From Streptomyces hyaluromycini (GTDB lineage Bacteria; Actinomycetota; Actinomycetes; Streptomycetales; Streptomycetaceae): DNA of 64,000 nucleotides. The DNA lies in NCBI RefSeq assembly GCF_002217755.1, contig NZ_BCFL01000018.1, positions 496,001-560,000 of the forward strand, in the 5' to 3' direction. A model generated the notes under the pieces. It saw only the letters and a list, made by a program, of their open reading frames with translations, was not told where the DNA came from and ran no database searches. The first letter of the stretch is position 1. Each line of letters starts with the position of its first letter. This document shows positions 63,567-64,000 of this stretch, piece after piece. The position numbers and the translations under genes were made by a program.

Positions 63567-64000
63567 GTGAACCGAAACGCATCCTTCCTCGGCCTGGCGG
63601 TCATCGGCGTGGCGAGCGTCGCGTTCTTCGTACGGCGGCCGCTCATGATGTCCGCCCCGAGGTGCATGGCCGGGCAGTGGCACGGCTGCTTCGACACGTT
63701 CAACGGCGTGGTGCTCATGACGCTGGTGACGCTGCCCCTGGCCGCGCTGGTGGCGTGGGCGCTGGCGCACCGCCGGCGTGCCGCCGGTGTCCCGTGGGCG
63801 TGGCGGACGTCGCTGGCCGAGGTGGGCATGGTGCACGGGACGGTGCCGTTCGTGTGGCTGACCATGATGCCGGGCGAGGCAGCCGGCACCGCCCCCGCCC
63901 GGGTGAGCCTCGTGCCGCTGCGGGACCTGGTCACGATGGGGGCGCTCGGGATCGTCGGCAACCTTTTGGTCTTCGCGTCACTGGGGTTCTTCGCCCCGAT
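63567..64000 (+). CDS. VanZ-like membrane protein (3' truncated by the window)
   Basis: At least 144 codons to the window end. Helices include FLGLAVIGVASVAFFV and GVVLMTLVTLPLAALVAWAL. The segment LVPLRDLVTMGALGIVGNLL with VFASLGFFAP is the signature NLLxFxPLGFFxP of VanZ-like proteins. Start GTG 63567 is tentative because GGAGG ends only 1 nt before it. VanZ-type proteins confer low-level teicoplanin resistance in enterococci, but most homologues have unknown roles. Confidence 0.7.
   Translation, partial: MNRNASFLGLAVIGVASVAFFVRRPLMMSAPRCMAGQWHGCFDTFNGVVLMTLVTLPLAALVAWALAHRRRAAGVPWAWRTSLAEVGMVHGTVPFVWLTMMPGEAAGTAPARVSLVPLRDLVTMGALGIVGNLLVFASLGFFAP

Overview
The window is a stretch of a high-GC actinomycete chromosome, almost certainly a Streptomyces. 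Pointers are the G/C-saturated third codon positions, a type II polyketide spore-pigment (whiE-like) cluster, two glutamine synthetases (GSI glnA and the eukaryote-like GSII glnII) each behind a GlnR box, the MalEFG/AglA/MalR maltose locus with secreted starch hydrolases, many genes that look leaderless, and a rare TTA codon in an accessory gene.

Layout. (1) 1-4334 looks like an accessory or junction region. A minus-strand gene encodes a large predicted phage-defence-type protein: a phosphotransferase-like N-terminal domain, an AbiJ_NTD3-like domain and a Ser/Thr protein kinase domain. It is interrupted by an in-frame amber codon at 905-907, inside the kinase domain, and the frame stays open beyond it to the window edge. 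A small conserved hypothetical gene follows, then what looks like the extreme 3' end of a DUF4191-type gene and a very strong hairpin. (2) 4852-14158 holds a secreted beta-helix protein, an O-methyltransferase and a complete whiE-type spore-pigment cluster (minus-strand ORFI-ORFVII order plus the divergent FAD monooxygenase ORFVIII). This block lies between two inverted copies of an intergenic repeat. (3) 14399-26687 is a core-like region: an RDD membrane protein, glnA, an HtpX/PspAB pair, DUF2252 and winged-helix proteins, an ArsC-family protein, a secreted protein and glnII. It also contains two decayed genes (a HEAT-repeat protein and an alpha/beta hydrolase). (4) 27020-40030 carries regulators (a receiver-less winged-helix protein, a NarL-type two-component pair, a TetR, a SpoIIE-type phosphatase with a degenerate receiver), secreted DUF1996 and lipoproteins, a membrane protein with an ECF-sigma-like N-terminus, and a hydrolase/ferredoxin-reductase pair. 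(5) 40103-58317 is the starch and maltodextrin region: a 1788-aa amylase-pullulanase, two alpha-amylases (one with tandem CBM20 modules), alpha-glucosidase aglA, the ABC importer malG-malF-malE and the divergent LacI-family regulator malR. (6) 58400-64000 has a PAP2 phosphatase, a minisatellite-rich intergenic region, an amidohydrolase, an amino-acid permease with a divergent TetR regulator, and a truncated VanZ-like gene.

How the genes work together. The extracellular amylases and amylopullulanase release maltodextrins. MalE binds them, MalFG import them (no ATPase gene is present, so an MsiK-type ATPase must be encoded elsewhere), and AglA hydrolyses them in the cytoplasm. Repeated CTTGC/GCAAG elements upstream of malE/malR and of the amylase genes suggest one MalR regulon. 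GlnA and GlnII are the GlnR-controlled ammonium assimilation enzymes. The whiE-like genes would make and tailor an aromatic polyketide for the spore coat. The broken AbiJ/kinase gene is the most unusual element. No CRISPR array, tRNA, rRNA or intact insertion sequence was recognised.
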